This document shows positions 52,460 to 62,092 of a stretch of DNA of 64,000 nt, piece by piece. The translations under genes were made by a program, and so were the position numbers. Position 1 is the stretch's first letter; every line of letters starts with the position of its first letter. Source of the stretch: Variovorax sp. Root411. GTDB taxonomy: Bacteria > Pseudomonadota > Gammaproteobacteria > Burkholderiales > Burkholderiaceae_C. The notes under the pieces are model-generated. The model worked only from the letters and a program-made list of their open reading frames with translations. It was not told where the DNA came from and made no database searches. The stretch is taken from NCBI RefSeq assembly GCF_001425205.1, contig NZ_LMDW01000016.1, forward strand, positions 248,001-312,000. Reading direction: 5' to 3'.

Positions 52460-54294
52460 GTACCAACCAAATCCGCAATATCGCCATCATTGCCCACGTG
52501 GACCATGGCAAGACCACGATGGTCGACCAACTGCTGCGCCAGTCCGGCACCTTTGCCGAGCACGAGAAAGTGGTCGACACGGTGATGGACAACAACGCCA
52601 TCGAAAAGGAACGTGGCATCACGATCCTGGCCAAGAACTGCGCCGTGACCTGGGAAGGCACGCACATCAACATCGTCGACACCCCGGGCCACGCGGACTT
52701 CGGCGGTGAAGTGGAGCGCGCGCTGTCGATGGTCGACGGCGTGGTGCTGCTGATCGACGCGCAGGAAGGCCCGATGCCGCAGACGCGCTTCGTGACCAAG
52801 AAGGCGCTGGCCCTTGGCCTGAAGCCCATCCTCGTGGTGAACAAGGTCGACAAGCCGGGCGCGAACCCCGACAAGGTGGTCAACGCCGCCTTCGACCTGT
52901 TCGACAAGCTCGGCGCAACCGACGAGCAGTTGGACTTCCCCGTGGTGTATGCCTCGGGCATCAACGGCTGGTCGTCGCTGGAAGAGGGCGCGCAGGGCGA
53001 GCAGTGGGGTCCCGACATGTCGGCCCTGTTCAACACCATCCTGAAGCACGTGCCTTCGCAGAAGGGCGATCCCGCTGCGCCGCTGCAACTGCAGATCTCC
53101 GCGCTCGACTTCTCGACCTTCGTCGGCCGCATCGGCGTGGGCCGCATCAGCCAGGGCACCCTGAAGCCGATGACGGACGTGGTGGTGATGGAAGGTCCGG
53201 ACGGCAAGGCCGTCAAGGGCCGCGTCAACCAGGTGCTGACCTTCCAGGGCCTGGACCGTGTGCAGGCGACCGAAGCCGGCCCCGGCGAGATCGTGCTGAT
53301 CAACGGCATCACCGACATCGGCATCGGCGTCACCGTGACCGATCCCGCCAACCCGGCGCCGCTGCCGATGCTCAAGGTCGACGAGCCGACCCTGACCATG
53401 AACTTCTGCGTCAACACCAGTCCGCTGGCCGGCCGCGAAGGCAAGTTCGTGACCAGCCGCCAGATCTGGGACCGCCTGCAGAAGGAACTGCAGCACAACG
53501 TGGCGCTGCGCGTGAACGAGACCGACGAAGAGGGCGTCTTCGAAGTCATGGGCCGCGGCGAACTGCACCTGACCATCCTGCTGGAAAACATGCGCCGCGA
53601 AGGCTATGAAATGGCCGTGTCGAAGCCGCGCGTGGTGTTCCGCAACGTCAACGGCGAAAAGCACGAACCCATCGAGCTGGTCACGGCCGACATCGAAGAA
53701 CAGCACCAGGGCGGCGTGATGCAGGCACTGGGCGAGCGCAAGGGCGAACTCGTCAACATGGAACCGGACGGCCGCGGCCGCGTGCGCCTCGAGTACCGCA
53801 TTCCGGCGCGTGGCCTGATCGGCTTCACGAACGAGTTCCTGAACCTGACGCGCGGTTCGGGCCTCATCAGCAACATCTTCGACAGCTACGAGCCGCACAA
53901 GGGCGAGATCGGCAGCCGCAAGAACGGCGTGCTGATCTCCATGGACGACGGTGAGATCTTCACCTACGCCCTGGGCAAGCTGGACGACCGCGGCCGCATG
54001 TTCGTGAAGGCGAACGACCCGGTGTACGAAGGCATGATCGTCGGCATCCACAGCCGCGACAACGACCTGGTGGTGAACGCCACGCGTACCAAGCAGCTGA
54101 CCAACTTCCGCGTCTCGGGCAAGGAAGACGCGATCAAGATCACGCCTCCGATCGAACTCACGCTCGAATACGGCGTGGAATTCATCGAGGACGACGAGCT
54201 GGTCGAAATCACGCCCAAGAGCGTGCGCCTGCGCAAGCGCTACCTGAAGGAACACGAGCGCAAGCGCGCAGGCCGCGACACGTCGCAGGGCTGA
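52456..54294 (+). CDS. typA: ribosome-associated GTPase TypA/BipA
   Basis: 612-residue translational GTPase of the EF-G-like group affecting 50S assembly and stress adaptation. G1 AHVDHGKTT (14-22), [32 protein letters not shown], then domains II, III, V and the BipA-specific C-terminal part ending in [18 protein letters not shown]. The start overlaps truB; no ribosome binding site of its own is obvious, which suggests coupled translation. Confidence 0.97.
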   Translation: MSTNQIRNIAIIAHVDHGKTTMVDQLLRQSGTFAEHEKVVDTVMDNNAIEKERGITILAKNCAVTWEGTHINIVDTPGHADFGGEVERALSMVDGVVLLIDAQEGPMPQTRFVTKKALALGLKPILVVNKVDKPGANPDKVVNAAFDLFDKLGATDEQLDFPVVYASGINGWSSLEEGAQGEQWGPDMSALFNTILKHVPSQKGDPAAPLQLQISALDFSTFVGRIGVGRISQGTLKPMTDVVVMEGPDGKAVKGRVNQVLTFQGLDRVQATEAGPGEIVLINGITDIGIGVTVTDPANPAPLPMLKVDEPTLTMNFCVNTSPLAGREGKFVTSRQIWDRLQKELQHNVALRVNETDEEGVFEVMGRGELHLTILLENMRREGYEMAVSKPRVVFRNVNGEKHEPIELVTADIEEQHQGGVMQALGERKGELVNMEPDGRGRVRLEYRIPARGLIGFTNEFLNLTRGSGLISNIFDSYEPHKGEIGSRKNGVLISMDDGEIFTYALGKLDDRGRMFVKANDPVYEGMIVGIHSRDNDLVVNATRTKQLTNFRVSGKEDAIKITPPIELTLEYGVEFIEDDELVEITPKSVRLRKRYLKEHERKRAGRDTSQG

Positions 54295-54319
54295 TCGCCT
54301 TCGGATCGCCGCACCGTTC

Positions 54320-55237
54320 ATGCGCCTGACGCACGGCAGCGCCGTCTGGCTGATGGCCGTCGTGACCCTGATGTGGGGCACGGCGGGCGTCGTCACGCGG
54401 CACCTCGCGCAGGCGCACAGTTTCGAGATCACCTTCTGGCGCAGCTTCTTCACGATGCTGGCGCTGCTGGTGATCTTGCCGCTTTGGCGGGGGCGCGCGG
54501 TGTTCTCGCAACTGCGCCATGGCGGGCGCGAGCTCTGGATTTCCGGCGTGTGCTGGGCCGTGATGTTCACGGCCTTCATGGTCGCGCTCACGCTGGCTTC
54601 GACGGCCAGCGTGCTCGTCACGATGTCGCTCGGGCCGCTGTTCACTGCGCTGGCGGCGCGCTTTTTCATCGGGCATCGGCTGCCCGCGCGCACCTGGCTG
54701 GCCATCGTGGTCGCGGGTGCGGGCATCGGCTGGATGTACGGCACGCAACTGCTGCAGGGCGGCGGCGGTTCGCTGGCCGGCACGCTCGTGGCGCTGTGCG
54801 TGCCCTTGGCCGGCGCGACCAACTGGACCGTGGTTCAACACGCGCAAGTCAAGGGCCACAGGATCGACCTGGTGCCTGCCGTGCTGATCGGCGCGGTGCT
54901 CTCGGCGCTGTTCACGTTGCCCTTCGCCTGGCCCTTCAGGGCCAATGCGCATGATCTCGGGCTGCTGGCTTTCCTGGGCGTATTCCAGCTCGCCATTCCC
55001 TGTGTGCTCTCGGTGCTGTGCGCCCAGGTGCTGAAGGCGCCTGAAGTCGCATTGCTGGCCTTGCTGGAGGTGATCTTCGGCATCGCGCTGGCCTGGATCG
55101 GCGCGGGCGAGCAGCCTGCAGCGAGCGTGCTGACCGGCGGTGCGCTGGTTATCGGTGCGCTGGTGTTCAACGAATTGCTGGCATTGCGCGGGCGGCGCAC
55201 CACGGTCGCGGACAACACGCTTCCCAGCGCGCACTAG
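54320..55237 (+). CDS. DMT superfamily transporter (EamA)
   Basis: 305 residues with about ten hydrophobic segments in two repeated EamA halves (first half VWLMAVVTLMWGTAGVVTRHL; second half LAGTLVALCVPLAGATNWTVV). Likely a small-metabolite or drug exporter; substrate unknown. It follows typA by 25 bp. A terminator hairpin lies just downstream, with its T run on the minus strand. Confidence 0.85.
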   Translation: MRLTHGSAVWLMAVVTLMWGTAGVVTRHLAQAHSFEITFWRSFFTMLALLVILPLWRGRAVFSQLRHGGRELWISGVCWAVMFTAFMVALTLASTASVLVTMSLGPLFTALAARFFIGHRLPARTWLAIVVAGAGIGWMYGTQLLQGGGGSLAGTLVALCVPLAGATNWTVVQHAQVKGHRIDLVPAVLIGAVLSALFTLPFAWPFRANAHDLGLLAFLGVFQLAIPCVLSVLCAQVLKAPEVALLALLEVIFGIALAWIGAGEQPAASVLTGGALVIGALVFNELLALRGRRTTVADNTLPSAH

Positions 55238-55253
55238 GCCGCACCCGTGGGCC

Positions 55254-55287
55254 AAAAAGAAAAGGCCCCGACATCTGTCGGGGCCTT
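55254..55287 (-). terminator. intrinsic terminator after the giant repeat protein gene
   Basis: Stem AAGGCCCCGAC (55262-55272) pairs with GTCGGGGCCTT (55277-55287). On the minus strand it is followed by TTTTCTTTTT. It ends the hfa-like operon, and the convergent EamA transcript on the other strand has only a weak T tail. Confidence 0.88.
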
Positions 55288-55300
55288 GGAGTGAGGGCGC

Positions 55301-58300
55301 TTAGCGGGCCGCGATTGTGGACACGGCGGAGTTACCGACCGCAATGGCAGTGACCTGGTTACCCGACGCGAGCAGCGTGCTGCCAGCGGCGGCGCCGGAG
55401 ATTCCAATGCCGTAGTTCACGCTGGTGGCCGTCGCAGCGATGGTGCCGGAGTTGGTCTGGTAGTTGCCAATTGCCGCAGTCGGCCGGCCGGCGGCCGGCG
55501 CTGTCACCGAGATCGTGTTGGTCGCGCTGTTGCCGTAGGCTCGTGCCGTGACGGTATTCGCCGCGACGGCCGCCGTACCGCCGGCCATGCCCGGGACTGT
55601 TCCCGCATTCAGACCATTGAGTGCGATCTGGTGGATCCCCGTGCTGGCCGCGGTCACGTTGCCGGTGTTGCCCTGGGTGTTCAGCACTGCGGCGGCTGCT
55701 TGCGTGCTGCCGCCCAAGACGCTGCCGGCGGGTGCCGCTTCCGGGATCCCGTAGCTGCTGCCCGCCGACACGTTGAGCGCATTGCTGGCCAAATTGCCAC
55801 GGGCCAATGCCGTGGTGCTGTTGCCGCCGATCGTGATCCCGCTGTTCAGCGATGTGGCCGGCGCGGAGCCTTCCAACTGGAACGTGGCCGAGGTGCTGGC
55901 AGTAGCCGTGACCGCCGCGCCGCTGGTTTGCGTGTTGGCGAGGCCGGCGCTGGCGCCATGGAGGGCTGCACCGTTCAGCGCAACCGCGTTGACGGCGCGA
56001 TTGGCGGAAGCTTCTGCCGCGGTGCCGTTGCCGGTGACCGTCATGGTGCTGTCGACCAGTCCCGAGGTGGCCGCGGCCGTCTGGTCCTGGTTGTAGAGCC
56101 GAGTAGTCGCCGTGCTGCCCACCGAGGTCGTCGCGCTCTGGCTGTTGTTGAGCACATGGTCGCCGACGGCGGTGCCGGCGACGAGTTGCGCATTCACCGC
56201 AGCACCCACCGGCGAGACGTTGGCAGTGCCGACTGTCAACGTGTTCGTCGCGTCGTTGATCACCCCGAGCGAGGTGTTCTGGTTGCGCGACAACTCCACC
56301 GCCGATGCCGACACCGCGCCCGGTGCATACAGCTCGAGGTTGGAGCCTGCGGCCACGGCCGCAGCACTCGACTGCTGCGAAGCGAGCGCCGAGGTAGTCG
56401 ACAGGTTGGTGCCCGACACGCTCAGGCTGTTGGCCGCCGTGTTGGCCACGGCCGCGCCGTGTTGACTGTTGTCCGACACGCTCAGCGTCGAGCCGGCGAT
56501 GGCAACTGCCGGCGCCGTGTCGATGGCGAAAGTGCCATGGACGCTGGACCTCAGCGCCGACTCGCCGGTGATTTGCTGCACGTTGGACAGCGCGTTGTCC
56601 GCCTGTGCACCCGTACCGGCCGCCAGGACACCCGCGCTCGCCACGGTCTGTCCGCTGCCAGCGGTGATCTCGTTGGCCGAGATTGCCATGCTGTTCGACG
56701 CGCTGTTGCCGACCACCGAACCGCTGGTGCTGTTGCCCTTGACCGACAGCAGCGAGCCGGTGACATTCTCCCCGACCGCGACCATGACGCCACCCTGGTT
56801 CGGCGTTCCTGCCGTCGCGGGAATGCCCGCTGCTATACCGACGAATGTCGCGCCGCCGCTTGCCGGCGACAGTTGACCGTAGCGTACCGGGCTAAGTGTC
56901 ATGCCGGCGGCGTTCTTCTGATAGATGCCGGGGCCAGCCGGAGTCCAGCCGTCGCCGATCAGATACGCGATCTGATCGGCGGAGAAGCCCGTTGCGTTGA
57001 CGTTCAAGGTACCGGTCGTTACCAGCCACGTGTCGCTCACGTTGTCGTACGTTCCGAACACCAGGGTTCCCGTGACCGTGTAATTGAACGGGCCACCCGG
57101 AATGCCAGGCGAACCCGCCACGCCAGCCTGGCCGATCAGAGCATTCACGCTGGCGCTGGTCGCCTGGAAGTTCTGCAGTGCACTGGAACTCGCCAGCTCG
57201 TTGGCCGCGATGCTCAGGCCGTTGGCCGCGCTGTTGCCCGTGGCCGCCGCGGTGGACGTGTTGCCGTTGGCCGCGACCGTCGAGCCGGTAACCGAGCCGC
57301 CGGTGGACGCGAACACGCTGGCTGCGGTATCGCCCAGGCTGTCCCACTGCGTGGCGGTCACCGTACCCGAACCGGTTTGGGCGTTCTGGACGCTGAAGGC
57401 CGCGTCAGTGGTCGACATCGAACCGTTGACTACGGCGCCGCCGAGCGGCGCGAGCGAGGCTGTGTCAATGGTGTTGCCAGCTACGGCGAGCGTGTTGCCG
57501 GTCGAGCGGTTGCCGAAGGCGAGTGCCTGGACAGGATTGTTTGAGCTGGACACGGTCGAGGCCGAGACATTGCCATCGATGAGTGTGTTCACCACGGTGC
57601 CGCTAGCGGCCGTGATCTCCGAACCGGTCACCGCCTGCAGGTTGGTCACGTTGGCGATCGAGGAAGAACCAGCGCTCGTCGCGCCGGTGCCCAGCGCGAG
57701 CTCGATGGCGCTGGCGGCGTCGTTGCCGTAGGCGGCGGCCACGAAGGCATTGTCCGCGTTGCTCACTGAGCTGCCGTTCACGTTGCCCTCGACGAGCACG
57801 GTCAGCGCGTTGGCGGGCGCGGTGATGCCCGAAGCCATCGCGCTCACGTCGCCCAGAACCGACTGGTTGTTCAGCACGCCGTAGGCGGCGCTCACGACAG
57901 CCGGCCGGGCTCCGACATCCACCATCGAGGCCGGCCCGCCCGATGCCTGCACGTCGGCGCTGTTGGCGGCCACGTTCAGCGTGTTCGATGCCGAGTTGCC
58001 GTAGCCGATGGCGCGTTGCAGGTTGTTTGCGAGCGACAGGGTGCTGTCGCTCGCATGCGTCCCCGCGTGCAGGCTGGCCGTCGAGTCGGCCAGTTCAGCC
58101 CAGACGGGCGAGTTGCCGTCCACGGTTTGCACGCTGACGATGCCGGCGCCCGAACCCACGGTGGTGCCGGCGAGCGACAGCGCGTTGGAGGCGCTGTTGC
58201 TCAAGCTGACGGCTTCCTGGGTATTGCCGCTGACGGTGAGCGTGCTGCCGTGGATGGTGTCGCCGGCAATGCCGCGCGAATCGGCCGACAAGCCAATGAT

Positions 58301-59986
58301 CGAGCCCGCGTTCAAGGCGCTGACGGCGCCTGAATAGCTGTTCTGCTGGTTGCTGACGACGGCTGCGCCAAGGGCCGTGATGCCGTCCGGCAGGTGGCCG
58401 CCGATCAGCGACGCGGTGCCGCCGAGGGGCAGCGCATTGGCTTCGAGCGACAGGCCCTGGCCGATGCTGTTGCCGTGGGCGGTGGCGGCGGAGCGGTTGC
58501 CGGCCACGGCCACCGTGCTTGCGTTGGTGGTGCCGTCCTCTTGCCCGGTCACCGCGCCGATGAACGACAGACCAGTGACGGCCGACACGTCTGAGTTGAA
58601 GTTGCTTTGCTGGCTGGCGACCGCCGCGGTGCCGGCGAACGAAGCGCCGTTCTGGCCGCTGGCAATTGCGCTGGAAGCGGCGTTGCCGCTGGCTGTGGAG
58701 GTGACGCTGTTGTCCGACAGCGTGATGGAGCCCCCGTCGATCGACTGTGCACCGGCGCCAATGGTCGCGCCGATGGTCGCGCTGCCGAGCGAAGCACCGA
58801 CGTTGCCCTGGCTGTTGGAGATCACCAGGTCGGCCATGACGTTGGCCGAGAGGCTGTCGGCGATGTAGGCACTGTTGCTGAGAGCGAGGCCCGTCGAGCC
58901 CGCGAACGACATGTCGTCGCCCAGCAGGATGCGGTTGCCGGCCACGCCCGCGGCACCGAGAGACTCGTTGCCGGTGGCTGCGCTCGTGATGCTGTTTCCC
59001 TGCACCGACAACGCACCTTGCAGAGTGTTGGCCGTGCCGGCGCCCGAGCTGTCGATGGTCGCGGCGATGGTCGAGCCCACGTTGCTTGCAGTGTGGGCCA
59101 CAGGATCGACGGCCGTGTTCAGCTGCTGGTTCGACACAACGGCCGACCCGGAGAACGCGGGTGCGCCGCCGGCCTGGATGTCGACGGTGCTGGTTGCGCC
59201 GTTGCCCTTGAGCGTGGCCGAGATCGTGTTGCTGTCGAGCGCTGAGGCGGAGTCCACGGCGTTGGTGGCGTTGGATCCCAGCTCCAGCGACACGGTGTTG
59301 CCAGCGGCGACTGCGCTCGAGCCGGCGCCCGTGCCTTGCTGCGCCGAAGTGATGACGCTGCTGCCCAGCGCATTGCTGGAGCTGCTGTCCGGCGAATAGT
59401 TCAGGTTCACCAGGCCGGGCGTGGCCGAGGCGTGGTCGTTGGGCACCGTGCCTGCGATCGAGGACGTGCCATTGTTGAGCGTCGTGCTCGCGGAGATGGT
59501 GTTGAATGTGTTGGACGCCCCGCCGCTGGAGAAGCCGTTGAGGTCGAGCGCCACGGTGTTGCCGCTCGCGCTGCTCGAGATCACGCCGCTGTTGGTTGCC
59601 ACGCCGAGCGAGGCGGCGCCTTCCGTGGGAAGCCCCGCGCTGCCTGTGAGCGACGAGTCGATCGAATTGCCGAAGGTGTTGGCGGTGGCACTGGCACCGA
59701 CCTGGTTCCGCGTCACGGCGTTGGTGGTGCCTGCCTGGGGGCCGTCCACGGTGATGGCGATGTCCTGGTCCGATGCCGTGGCGGCCACGGGCAGTGCCTC
59801 GTCCTGCACCGACTGCACGGTCAGATAGCCGGTGGTCGTGACGGTTGCGGGGCCCGCTCCGATGCGGACGGAGGAGTCGGCGGCTTGTGCACCGCCGCCT
59901 ATCAGGGTGGCGAGCACAGCGAGGCCGACGCTGTTGAGTACGGGCGTGCTGGCGACGCGGCCGTGATTCTTGCGATTCTTGTTCAT
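55301..59986 (-). CDS. giant Asn/Gly/Ala/Ser repeat surface protein (HfaD-position, candidate adhesin/fibre)
   Basis: 1561 residues from ATG 59986 (AGGGAAA precedes it). A signal peptide (VLNSVGLAVLATLIGGGAQA, cleavage near residue 35) is followed by about 15 degenerate repeats of roughly 65-110 residues. The recurring pattern is: Ser/Ala-Val-x-Gly-Asn-x3-Ala-x-Ala-x-Gly-Asn-Ser-Ala-x-Asn-x-Leu, then a loop, Asn-x-Gln and Val-x-Ala. Examples are TIGGNSTTALARGNLASNAL and LASGNQVTAIAVGNSAVST. A non-repeat domain sits near residues 955-1080 (with Trp and Tyr). Charged residues and Cys are almost absent. No autotransporter barrel, LPXTG motif or membrane anchor is seen. The Gly-Asn and Asn-x-Gln spacing recalls curlin. 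Gene position matches hfaD after hfaB; sequence homology to HfaD was not established. Confidence 0.8.
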   Translation of the reverse strand: MNKNRKNHGRVASTPVLNSVGLAVLATLIGGGAQAADSSVRIGAGPATVTTTGYLTVQSVQDEALPVAATASDQDIAITVDGPQAGTTNAVTRNQVGASATANTFGNSIDSSLTGSAGLPTEGAASLGVATNSGVISSSASGNTVALDLNGFSSGGASNTFNTISASTTLNNGTSSIAGTVPNDHASATPGLVNLNYSPDSSSSNALGSSVITSAQQGTGAGSSAVAAGNTVSLELGSNATNAVDSASALDSNTISATLKGNGATSTVDIQAGGAPAFSGSAVVSNQQLNTAVDPVAHTASNVGSTIAATIDSSGAGTANTLQGALSVQGNSITSAATGNESLGAAGVAGNRILLGDDMSFAGSTGLALSNSAYIADSLSANVMADLVISNSQGNVGASLGSATIGATIGAGAQSIDGGSITLSDNSVTSTASGNAASSAIASGQNGASFAGTAAVASQQSNFNSDVSAVTGLSFIGAVTGQEDGTTNASTVAVAGNRSAATAHGNSIGQGLSLEANALPLGGTASLIGGHLPDGITALGAAVVSNQQNSYSGAVSALNAGSIIGLSADSRGIAGDTIHGSTLTVSGNTQEAVSLSNSASNALSLAGTTVGSGAGIVSVQTVDGNSPVWAELADSTASLHAGTHASDSTLSLANNLQRAIGYGNSASNTLNVAANSADVQASGGPASMVDVGARPAVVSAAYGVLNNQSVLGDVSAMASGITAPANALTVLVEGNVNGSSVSNADNAFVAAAYGNDAASAIELALGTGATSAGSSSIANVTNLQAVTGSEITAASGTVVNTLIDGNVSASTVSSSNNPVQALAFGNRSTGNTLAVAGNTIDTASLAPLGGAVVNGSMSTTDAAFSVQNAQTGSGTVTATQWDSLGDTAASVFASTGGSVTGSTVAANGNTSTAAATGNSAANGLSIAANELASSSALQNFQATSASVNALIGQAGVAGSPGIPGGPFNYTVTGTLVFGTYDNVSDTWLVTTGTLNVNATGFSADQIAYLIGDGWTPAGPGIYQKNAAGMTLSPVRYGQLSPASGGATFVGIAAGIPATAGTPNQGGVMVAVGENVTGSLLSVKGNSTSGSVVGNSASNSMAISANEITAGSGQTVASAGVLAAGTGAQADNALSNVQQITGESALRSSVHGTFAIDTAPAVAIAGSTLSVSDNSQHGAAVANTAANSLSVSGTNLSTTSALASQQSSAAAVAAGSNLELYAPGAVSASAVELSRNQNTSLGVINDATNTLTVGTANVSPVGAAVNAQLVAGTAVGDHVLNNSQSATTSVGSTATTRLYNQDQTAAATSGLVDSTMTVTGNGTAAEASANRAVNAVALNGAALHGASAGLANTQTSGAAVTATASTSATFQLEGSAPATSLNSGITIGGNSTTALARGNLASNALNVSAGSSYGIPEAAPAGSVLGGSTQAAAAVLNTQGNTGNVTAASTGIHQIALNGLNAGTVPGMAGGTAAVAANTVTARAYGNSATNTISVTAPAAGRPTAAIGNYQTNSGTIAATATSVNYGIGISGAAAGSTLLASGNQVTAIAVGNSAVSTIAAR

Positions 59987-60027
59987 GAGATTTCCCTGGG
60001 TTGTAAAAAACTGGCTGACGAATTGCC

Positions 60028-60045
60028 GGCCGGACCGCTCCGGCC
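60028..60045 (-). other. intergenic stem-loop between hfaB-like and giant gene
   Basis: 7-bp stem GGCCGGA / TCCGGCC with a 4-base loop in the 88-bp gap. No T run follows in the minus direction, so it is more likely an mRNA processing or stability element than a full terminator. It could allow unequal expression of the pore and the fibre protein. Confidence 0.5.
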
Positions 60046-60074
60046 ATGCAATGAGACTGAAGATTGCGTGTCCG

Positions 60075-61478
60075 TTACTTGCCTCCGGTAGCGTTTTCTT
60101 CTCGGGCCGGCTTGGCCGGTCCGCTCCTTCCCGTGCCTTGGACGCGGAGCTTGGCCACTTCCTGCAGGCCGGGACCATCGCGATGGATCGATGTGTCTGC
60201 CTTGTCCGGCCGCCACGTGATGCTCACGCCGCCCGGCGCAACGCCTCGGGAAGCGAGTGCCGAGCTGACCACGCCGATGCGTTGGTCGGTCAGCATGTCG
60301 CGCTTGCCCGCATCCCAGTTCTCGGTGTCCCGCGCCACCAGCACGACCTCGGTCGCGCCTTTGGCGGCGGCTGCAGCAATCTGGTCGAGCAGGTTCAGGG
60401 TTCCTCCCGTCAGTGCAGCCGCGCCGAACTCGAACGGGATCTGCACGCTCGAGCCCGACAGGCTGGCCTCGGTCTGGCTGGCAGCATTGACCGCCTCGCC
60501 CTGCAGCACCGGCGCGCCCGCGGCATCGACGAGCGGGTTGCCCACCTTGCGCAGGTCCTCGGCCGGCGTGAGCTGCAGCTCGTTGGACAGGCGCATGCTG
60601 AGGCAGGGCTTGGGATCGATCTTCGCGACCGCCGCCACCAGGCGCACCACGCCTTCCTCCAACGCCGCGCGCACGCCCATCTGCACGGGCTCCTGGCCCT
60701 TCGCGCCCACGTCGATGTCGTACAGCTTGCTGCCGAAGAAGCGGAAGACGTTGAAGCCGACTTCGTAGCCGTTGAACTGCTTGGTCAGGCTGATGGTTTT
60801 CACGATCATCAGCGTCTTCGTATCGACGATGCGCAGGTCCACACCCACCGACTGGCTGAAGGTGCGCGCCTTCACGCCGATCTGGTTCACACCGATCTCG
60901 CCGCCACCCGAGTGGATGTTGTAGTTGAGTTCGGTGATCCCCCCGACGATGAAGTAGTCCGACTTGTTGATCGACCCGCCGAAATAGGGAAGCCATGGCA
61001 CCGTTTGCCCGCCGTTGGGGCCCGCGAGCTGGTGCGTGCGGCCGTCGCCGAGTTGGCGCCGGTCGGCATAGCCGAGTTCGCGCTCGGCGATCACCGGGTC
61101 GAAGCGCTCGGCCACCTGCACCGCGCCGCCGAGCTTGCCGAGCGCCGAATAGACCATGAGCGCACCGCCTTGCGTGATGGCGTTGCCCTCGTTGATGCTG
61201 TACTTGCCGGTGTAGTCCTTGACGTCGCCCACAGTGATGACGATGGGCGGGCGGTGGGTGGCGGCCACGTGGTCGCCGAAACAGGCCAGTACGACCTCCA
61301 TGGGGGTGACGTTCTCGCGCACCGCGGGGCCCAGGACAATGGGCGCTTCGTTCGGTGCCATGCGCTGCTGCGGCGCCATCACGCAACCGGCCAGGCTCAT
61401 TGTGGCGGCAACGGCCAGCAGGCTGCGGCTGGCCGCCTTTGGACGAGCCAGGGCGCGGATCGACTTGAGTGTGATCAT
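60075..61478 (-). CDS. hfaB: CsgG/HfaB family outer-membrane lipoprotein with OmpA-like C-terminal domain
   Basis: 467 residues. Lipobox SLAGC with Cys32, then a CsgG-type domain (about 60-330). Matching features are YFIVGGITELNYNIHSGG, the VDLRIVDTKT block, the EVGFNVFRF segment and EPVQMGVRAALEEGVVRLV, all conserved in CsgG and HfaB. CsgG forms a nonameric outer-membrane channel for curlin; HfaB is the holdfast-anchor homologue. The last ~110 residues (VQIPFEFGAAALTGGTLN and LLDQIAAAAAKGATEVVLV, then the LTDQRIGVVSSALASRGV helix) look like an OmpA-type domain in which the usual GHTD is replaced. ATG at 61478 is 17 bp after hfaA and precedes the lipobox correctly. Symbol given by homology to HfaB. 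Confidence 0.85.
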   Translation of the reverse strand: MITLKSIRALARPKAASRSLLAVAATMSLAGCVMAPQQRMAPNEAPIVLGPAVRENVTPMEVVLACFGDHVAATHRPPIVITVGDVKDYTGKYSINEGNAITQGGALMVYSALGKLGGAVQVAERFDPVIAERELGYADRRQLGDGRTHQLAGPNGGQTVPWLPYFGGSINKSDYFIVGGITELNYNIHSGGGEIGVNQIGVKARTFSQSVGVDLRIVDTKTLMIVKTISLTKQFNGYEVGFNVFRFFGSKLYDIDVGAKGQEPVQMGVRAALEEGVVRLVAAVAKIDPKPCLSMRLSNELQLTPAEDLRKVGNPLVDAAGAPVLQGEAVNAASQTEASLSGSSVQIPFEFGAAALTGGTLNLLDQIAAAAAKGATEVVLVARDTENWDAGKRDMLTDQRIGVVSSALASRGVAPGGVSITWRPDKADTSIHRDGPGLQEVAKLRVQGTGRSGPAKPAREENATGGK

Positions 61479-61495
61479 TTCTTTTTTCTTCCCTG

Positions 61496-62092
61496 TTAGT
61501 TGAGGGCGCCGAACGCGCATGCCGTGCTGCCGCTCACGCTCGCACTCTGGCTGCCGGTGTTGGTCTGGTTGGAGTTGAGAGCCTGGCTGGACCAGCCTTG
61601 CACGCTGCTGCTGGTCGAGCCGATCACGGCAGAGCCGACCGTGCCGCTGTTGGCCTGCCCCGTGCTCACCGTGCCAGTTCCTCCATAGCCGGTGTTCGCA
61701 TTGCCGGTGGAGTCGGCCGCCGCGCCAGTGGTGCTGGGCGAATTGGCGACCGTGCTGTTGCTGCCCTGGTTGCCTTGGGCTGTCGCACCGACGTCGCAGT
61801 TGTACTGACGCCCGACGTAGTTGTTGGTGGTGTAGTTGGCCGCGCCATAGGAGCCGGCCTTCTTGCGTTGGATCATGTCCTGGACCGCGGCCTGGTTGGC
61901 CTTGTCGGTCGAGATCTGGAACTGCCAGGCGCTGTTCTCGCCCACGTTGTTGGCGGACGCCGCCATGGCAGCGCCCGCGAGCAGCGCGCAGACACCGCCC
62001 TGCGCGAGTTGTGCCAAGCAGGAATACCGGGTCCGGCGATTCGACCGCTGATCGCGCGGGACTTCCGAAGGCGGGAAAAATTGGTTTGGCAT
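61496..62092 (-). CDS. hfaA: HfaA-like secreted protein (candidate minor fibre subunit/anchor)
   Basis: 198 residues. A long basic n-region then hydrophobic AQLAQGGVCALLAGAAMAASA gives a signal peptide ending near residue 47. The mature part is Ser/Thr/Asn/Gly-rich: NNYVGRQYNCDVGATAQGNQ, then GGTGTVSTGQANSGTVGSA and SSQALNSNQTNTGSQSAS. The Asn-Gln-Thr-Asn-Thr-Gly stretch resembles the end of Caulobacter HfaA, as I recall it, and the mixture fits curlin-like beta strands. Two Cys (in YNCDV and TACAF) may form a disulfide. It is the first gene of the operon. The homology is by eye, so HfaA identity is tentative. Confidence 0.65.
   Translation of the reverse strand: MPNQFFPPSEVPRDQRSNRRTRYSCLAQLAQGGVCALLAGAAMAASANNVGENSAWQFQISTDKANQAAVQDMIQRKKAGSYGAANYTTNNYVGRQYNCDVGATAQGNQGSNSTVANSPSTTGAAADSTGNANTGYGGTGTVSTGQANSGTVGSAVIGSTSSSVQGWSSQALNSNQTNTGSQSASVSGSTACAFGALN

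Noticed and set aside
55631..57544. Long plus-strand open frames opposite the giant repeat protein
   Set aside because: Low-complexity, no signal or motif, and the minus frame has a signal peptide, ribosome binding site and terminator.
55301..59986. Autotransporter, two-partner secretion or LPXTG-anchored adhesin
   Set aside because: No C-terminal barrel, TPS domain or sorting motif; the protein ends within a repeat.
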